A DNA stretch of 64,000 nt, from positions 2,307,418-2,371,417 of the forward strand of contig OX442417.1 in assembly GCA_949361645.1 (NCBI GenBank). The letters run 5' to 3'. Origin of the DNA: Spongilla lacustris (Eukaryota > Porifera > Demospongiae > Spongillida > Spongillidae). Positions 59,502 to 64,000 of this stretch are shown piece by piece. The notes beneath the pieces were generated by a model. That model saw nothing but the letters and a program-made list of their open reading frames with translations. It had not been told where the DNA came from and did no database searches. Made by a program: the position numbers and the translations under genes. Within the stretch, counting starts at the first letter, position 1, and every line of letters begins with the position of its first letter.

Positions 59502-60455
59502 TTTGCATGGATCCAGGTAGCATCAAGCTCATATTTAGCCTCTTCAGGAGCGGTGAAGCAGCTTGAAATAATCATTATTTAACTTTGTGATAATCGTCTT
59601 TGAAGTTGCTGTAGAGTGAATGACTTATTTATTGATGGGCTATGGCAATGCATGGATCGAAGTATACTTACCTTTGTGGCTATTTTAAAAAACCATTCCA
59701 GTGACATCAAGCTTTTCGGCGATGAACCTATAACTGTTTCATCTTGCATATGCATAAAGAGTTACCAGGATGCATTAATTTGGAAGATGTAGCCAAGGAA
59801 TTTATATCGGCGTACACAGGTCGACGACTTCCATATGACTTTTTTCCCGTCGAATTTTGTTGCTGATGTTGTGGTCAAATAGGAATGAATTCAAGTCGCC
59901 CACGCGCCAGAAAGATTAAAATAAGCCATCTGGAGCATATTTTCGCAATGTGCGAGCCGCTACTGTAGCCCAAATCTTCAGTTGCCTTGGTAACACAATC
60001 GCTATCTTAGCTCTACATGTATATAGACTAGGAAATCAGCCGCTAATTGGGTGATAATGAACCACGCTGCAATCCGATTGGACTTTGTCACCCTACATGT
60101 GTACCACCCGATTTTATCGATTTTTGAAGCCTTATATATGGAGGTCGTGGCCAGAAGTTTTCCAAGGTACATATAAAAGGTGCCCTGGCCCTCACGGCTG
60201 TTTCATTACATTGAAACCTTGGACAAAAAGGCTACGCCCCTTGATACGAAATTTTTTCATAGCAACGGACCTAATTACGACCCTAGCAACACATCTGTTC
60301 TTGTGGATGGACCTTTTTGTACAGACCGTTTCGATACAGTGCCGGCGTTGTCTATGTACAGTTTCTACAATGTCTACTGGTATTAATGATGTGCATCTCT
60401 GGCGCTATCGTTCAATCCTGGATGTGGCATTAGCTTGCAAATCCACGGGGTGATT

Positions 60456-61000
60456 TAGTTGGGCGTGGCCCGCCCTTCGCGTATTGGCGGAAGGTCGGGT
60501 TGCAAGCCTATACCTGGATTTGTTCTGCTGCAACGGGGATTGCAGTCCAATCGGATTGCAGCGTTCAAGTGGGTCCCATTATCACCCAATTAGCGGCTGA
60601 TGTGAGGTAATGATAGGCAGCTGTTCCTTCCATTTAACTTACATGTACATGTATATGACAATTTTCATGGAGCGGACAAACATTGCTTTTGTTTGCGAAT
60701 GTGTTACAGAGGCAGCTAAAGAGTTGCGCTGCCCTGCTACTATGAAGCCTGACAACAACGCAAAGGGCGGGCCATGCCCAACTCATCGACACCGCACCCG
60801 AAGCAATACATGTACATATCTTGAGCAGCTGCTCTGCAGACATTATCACCACGTAATCTAACGCTCAATAATCACAACCCGAATGTGCAATAACATAACG
60901 ATATTCACAATGATATTACATAACACTCCAGAACAAATCTTGGTATAGGCTTGCAACCCGACCTTCCGCCAATACGCGAAGGGCGGGCCACGCCCAACTA
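60456..61000. mobile_element. TAGTTGGGCG-family element (545 bp)
   Basis: TIRs of about 60 bp begin TAGTTGGGCGTGGCCCGCCC and contain the subterminal CCTTCGCG/GGAAGGTCG hairpin. A perfect 9-bp TSD, GGGGTGATT, lies at 60447-60455 and 61001-61009. An internal block (60540-60605) is an inverted copy of host sequence at 60030-60085. Confidence 0.9.
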
Positions 61001-61270
61001 GGGGTGATTCTCGACCTAGGAGGATAAACGTTGCCCTGGTAAAGTTTCCGCCCTTATAAAGTACCTTGAAATTTTAACAGTGTAAAGCCTGTAGGTTTTT
61101 TCTATATTTTCCAATGTCATCTCGTGGTGCCGCGTATTCTACTAGAAGTTGTGAGCCTTCAGAATATTGCTATTTTTAGCGCTATCACCCGCGACACCAT
61201 ATTCTATACAGTGTATTGGCTATTTGTCTATGCATTGGTAAAGATGGATTGCACTCTGGATGCATACTAG

Positions 61271-61515
61271 GTGAAACCCACCTGCAACGGGGCCACCAAC
61301 CAAGGCTGTTATGAAAAGACATGCACAGCCCGGGCCGTTCTCCCACGAGGCAGCATCCTGCATATAGTGCATATGGCCTATCCATTCCTGCATATGGTAT
61401 TCAAGCAATGAGGTCTGAGTGGAGCCAAGGCCTGTGGTATTGGAAACAAGGCCTGCTGGGGTTTTACTGGAACCATGGTCCATGAAGTTGGCCACATGTT
61501 ATTGTACAACCATGC
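61271..61515 (+). pseudogene. Fragment resembling a zinc metalloprotease
   Basis: After a possible acceptor (tactag, ending 61270) the plus strand reads TCNGATNQGCYEKTCTARAV. In another frame, 61412-61515 reads KACWGFTGTMVHEVGHMLLYNH. HEVGHMLLYNH fits the HExxHxxxxxH spacing of metzincin-type active sites, although the usual Gly is Leu. The frames differ and stops separate them, so this is a relic or two exons of a captured gene. It runs directly into the minisatellite. Confidence 0.35.
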
Positions 61516-61519
61516 TCTA

Positions 61520-62650
61520 TGTTCACTCATCCAATGCCCCCCATGTACACCCATCCAATGTCCCCCATCACACACACCCATCGAATGCCCCACATGGGTC
61601 ATGCACACACATCCAATGCCCCCCATGTACACCCATCCAATGCCCCCTCCATGTACACCCATCCAATGTCCCCATGTACACCCATCCAATGCCTCCATGT
61701 ACACCCATCCAATGTCCCCCATGTACACCCATTCAATGTACACCCGTCCAATGCCCCTATGTACACTCATCCAGGCTTGTGGGGTGATTGCCATCTATTG
61801 CTGTCAGTACCCATATAGCGTTGCATAGAGTGAGGAATATTTATGTCCCCCATGTACACCCATCTGATGCCCCCCCCCCCTGCACACACACCCATTTAAT
61901 ACCCTCCATGTATACCCATTCAATGTCCCCCATGTACATCCCCCCTTGTACACCCATCCAATGTCCCCCATGTACACCCATCCAATGTCCACCATGTACA
62001 CCCATCCAATGCCCCCATGTACACCCATCCAATGCCTCCCATGCACACCCATCCAATGCCCTCCATGTACACCCATCCAATGCCCCCCATGCACAAACAC
62101 CCATCCAATACCCTCCATGTACACCCATCCAATGTCCCCCATGTACACCCATCCAATGCCCCCTTGTACACCCATCCAATGCCCATCCAATGCCCCCATG
62201 CACACCTATCCAATGTCCCCCATGTACACCCATCCAATGCCCCCATGTACACCCATCCAATGCCCCCCATGTACACCCATCCAATGCCCCCTCTATGTAT
62301 ACCCATCCAATGCCCCCATGTACACCCATCCAATGCCCCCATGTACACCCATCCAATGCCCCATGTACACCCATCCAATGCCCCCATGTACACCCATCCA
62401 ATGCCCCCTCTATGTATACCCATCCAATGCCCCCCATGTACACCCATCCAATGCCCCCATGTACACCCATCCAATGCCCCCATGTACACCCATCCAATGC
62501 CCCCATGTACACCCATCCAATGCCTCCATGTACACCCATCCAATGCCTTCAATGCACATGCACCCATCCAATGCCCCTATGTACACTCATCCAATGTCCC
62601 CCATGCACACACACCCATCCAATGCCCCTATGCACACTCATTCAGTCTCA
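61520..62650. repeat. 22-24 bp minisatellite
   Basis: About 45 copies of a unit based on 'atgtacacccatccaatgcc' with two to five extra C, plus variants (cacacaca spacers, tatgtatac). A non-repeat segment at about 61770-61850 divides it. Long frames on both strands are artefacts of the repeat. Confidence 0.95.
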
Positions 62651-63229
62651 TGGGGTGATCATTTCAGTTTTATGATGGTCTGTGGTGAGCTGTGCCATCT
62701 GTTGCTGTACCCATATGAACCCTCTATGCAATATGCACCCCCACACTCGGCACAGATCATCTAGTGCTGCACTTCCATTCTTGTGGTGCGCGTTATTCAT
62801 AATTTGGGTATGTGTGTTCAAATAATTATAGCAGGGCGTAGGAGACGCGGCACCACGGACTGAAAACATATTCTTACCTGGCAAAGATACCACTATAAGC
62901 TGTTTTTTTTACCGACAGCACTTATAAGGGCGGAAAAAAAGCTACACAGTCATGATTTTATGCTATTTTTCCCGCCTAAAAAGTACCATCTTATGCGCGG
63001 AACGAAATGCAGTGCGCCACTCAAGGCTAATGGATGCGTGATGCTAAATCTACTAAGAAGACAAGTTCTAGTTACCGTTTGTTGCAATTTTATTCCCATT
63101 AGATCGATTGGCTGCGGAAACCTTAAGTTGAAACTTTAATGAGCTTGTAAAGGGAAAGCGGTTGTTGAACCGTAAATCTTTTTCCTGTGCTCTAATTATG
63201 ACCCTTTTTGTCCAATTGTAACAGCCGTG
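62651..63229. other. Right part of the 3.0 kb element
   Basis: No gene seen. The 'ccatctgttgctgtacccatatg' text near 62695 repeats 61790-61815, so the minisatellite is bracketed by related flanks. Confidence 0.4.
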
Positions 63230-63702
63230 CCCTATTAGCACCGGAAACACGTGTACATGCTTGCATCATAGATATTAGACTGGAAGGGATTGGAAACCGT
63301 GCACGTGCGCCATACATTTCAATGCAACGTAGCGGGGACACTCCTGGCAGTTGCTAATTGGTTAGTCTGGCACCTCGCCCCTCAAAAGTTTTTGGTCAAG
63401 TACGCAAGAGGCAAATAAGAAGAGTAGTAAAAGGTAGTGCATGAACTGTGGATCACAAAGAAGTAAGTATTTTTTAAATACTCCATTCCTAAGGGAAGAT
63501 ATTCGACTTAAAGCGCTCCATGTCTAGAATTAAACTCACCGGTACTACGCCCGAACAAAGCGACGTAAAGGTACGGCGTTACGATAGGCAGATTGAGCAC
63601 TGTGTTTTACGTACCACAGTATAGTTTTTGTGACATGAATGCGTCGTACTCGATTAAAAAAAAAAAAAAAATTACTTTTGACTAGGTGTGAAACTCACCG
63701 GT

Positions 63703-63946
63703 ATAGCGACCGTAGCTTTGTCGTAAAAATTCTGGCCTTTAATTCGCGCGCAATTTTTGGTAAATGAAGCTTGAACACAATAAACAGGTCATCGTCAATA
63801 ATGTGGTCGATTGCACCCTGAAAATCATCTGAATGTGAAATAAAACAACCTACAAAACCATGAACTTTATGAAAAGTGTTCCCTTTACCACAATCCACGG
63901 ATACGTTCTTTTCCGCTCGCTCCTGTGCAAAAGTGGTACCCGCCAT
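63703..63946 (-). CDS. Probable first exon of an unknown gene
   Basis: ATG at 63944-63946 opens an 81-codon stretch (MAGTTFAQERAEKNVSVDCG) ending at CTATACCG with donor GTGAGTTT. A similar exon end and donor (GTAGTACCG, GTGAGTTT) occurs at about 63540-63575, suggesting a duplicated exon end. I recognise no domain; the rest of the gene was not found. Confidence 0.35.
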
Positions 63947-64000
63947 TTTATCGTAAAGGCCTGGGGACTTGAACTGCCAGGACTGTACTTGTTGATTGGT

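Larger units (their letters stand above)
47922..60192. repeat. Segmental duplication unit B
   Basis: Close copy of unit A in direct orientation, 47.9 kb downstream. Differences include a 231-bp element (53530-53760) absent from A, a collapsed TAGTTGGGCG element, a nonsense codon in the first RING-TRAF gene and a repeat expansion in the second. Homology is interrupted at 60192 by a 3.0 kb element and resumes briefly at 63230-63262. Confidence 0.9.
60193..63229. mobile_element. 3.0 kb TIR element inserted in unit B
   Basis: Ends CACGGCTGTT...TTGGACAAAAAGG on both sides (the left arm has about 12 extra bases). CCCT flanks both sides (60189-60192, 63230-63233); unit A has the single site 'ccctggTCCTattagc' at 12491-12510. 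Its contents are a nested TAGTTGGGCG element, a metalloprotease-like fragment and a minisatellite. No transposase is recognised, so it is probably non-autonomous. Confidence 0.8.

Noticed and set aside
61788..62675. Long plus- and minus-strand frames (200-295 codons) of Thr/His/Pro or Gly/Trp repeats
   Set aside because: They are produced by the 22-24 bp minisatellite in all frames on both strands; there is no unique sequence, splice site or domain.

Overview
This is eukaryotic, almost certainly metazoan, nuclear DNA. Genes are split by short introns with consensus splice sites, AATAAA-type signals are present, and the intergenic DNA is full of DNA-transposon footprints, microsatellites, minisatellites and unusually long C/G homopolymers. 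A 30-exon gene packed into 13 kb, several intronless RING/TRAF-type-zinc-finger/MATH genes and ubiquitous 'tacatgtacatgta' motifs would fit a sponge or another marine invertebrate. I infer that loosely; nothing here fixes the species.

The window is built from three directly repeated, related units. The middle unit (about 21.1-38.7 kb) holds the only intact reading frame: a minus-strand fibrocystin-L (PKHD1L1)-like gene. I could thread 30 exons between 35501 and 22350 with consistent phase (6591 nt, 2196 codons). They encode the C-terminal half of such a protein: the end of a first G8 domain, parallel-beta-helix segments, a complete second G8, a large beta-helix block, two SEA-like repeats, one transmembrane helix and a cytoplasmic tail, then a stop and a poly(A) signal. 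A single-exon RING-zfTRAF-MATH gene lies just upstream on the same strand.

The outer units A (1 to about 12.5 kb) and B (about 47.9-60.2 kb) are close copies of each other and gutted copies of the middle unit. Each keeps homologues of PKHD1L1 exons 1-6 and of the last three exons, but exons 7-27 are replaced by about 5.5 kb of other DNA containing a second RING-TRAF gene. Both share an in-frame TGA in exon 3, so the damage predates the A/B split. The window therefore has five RING-TRAF copies; four are open and one (unit B) has a nonsense codon.

The spacer between A and the middle unit (12.9-21 kb) and the 38.7-47.9 kb spacer are transposon gardens. Elements with clear terminal inverted repeats (TIRs) and target-site duplications (TSDs) include: a family starting TAGTTGGGCG with 9-bp TSDs (three insertions plus a solo end), a separate TAGTCTCGGC family with a 9-bp TSD, three TTAA-flanked families, two hAT-type elements starting CAGGGCC, TACCGTA foldbacks, and a 6.4 kb region in which inverted arrays of a 32-bp double-palindrome repeat flank a large transposase-like coiled-coil gene broken by a frameshift near its end. 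Paralogous 'empty sites' in the other units confirm several insertions directly. In unit B a 3.0 kb TIR element carries a nested 545-bp element, a fragment with a metzincin-like HExxHxxxxxH motif and a 1.1 kb minisatellite. The last 300 bases contain a probable first exon of an unidentified minus-strand gene.
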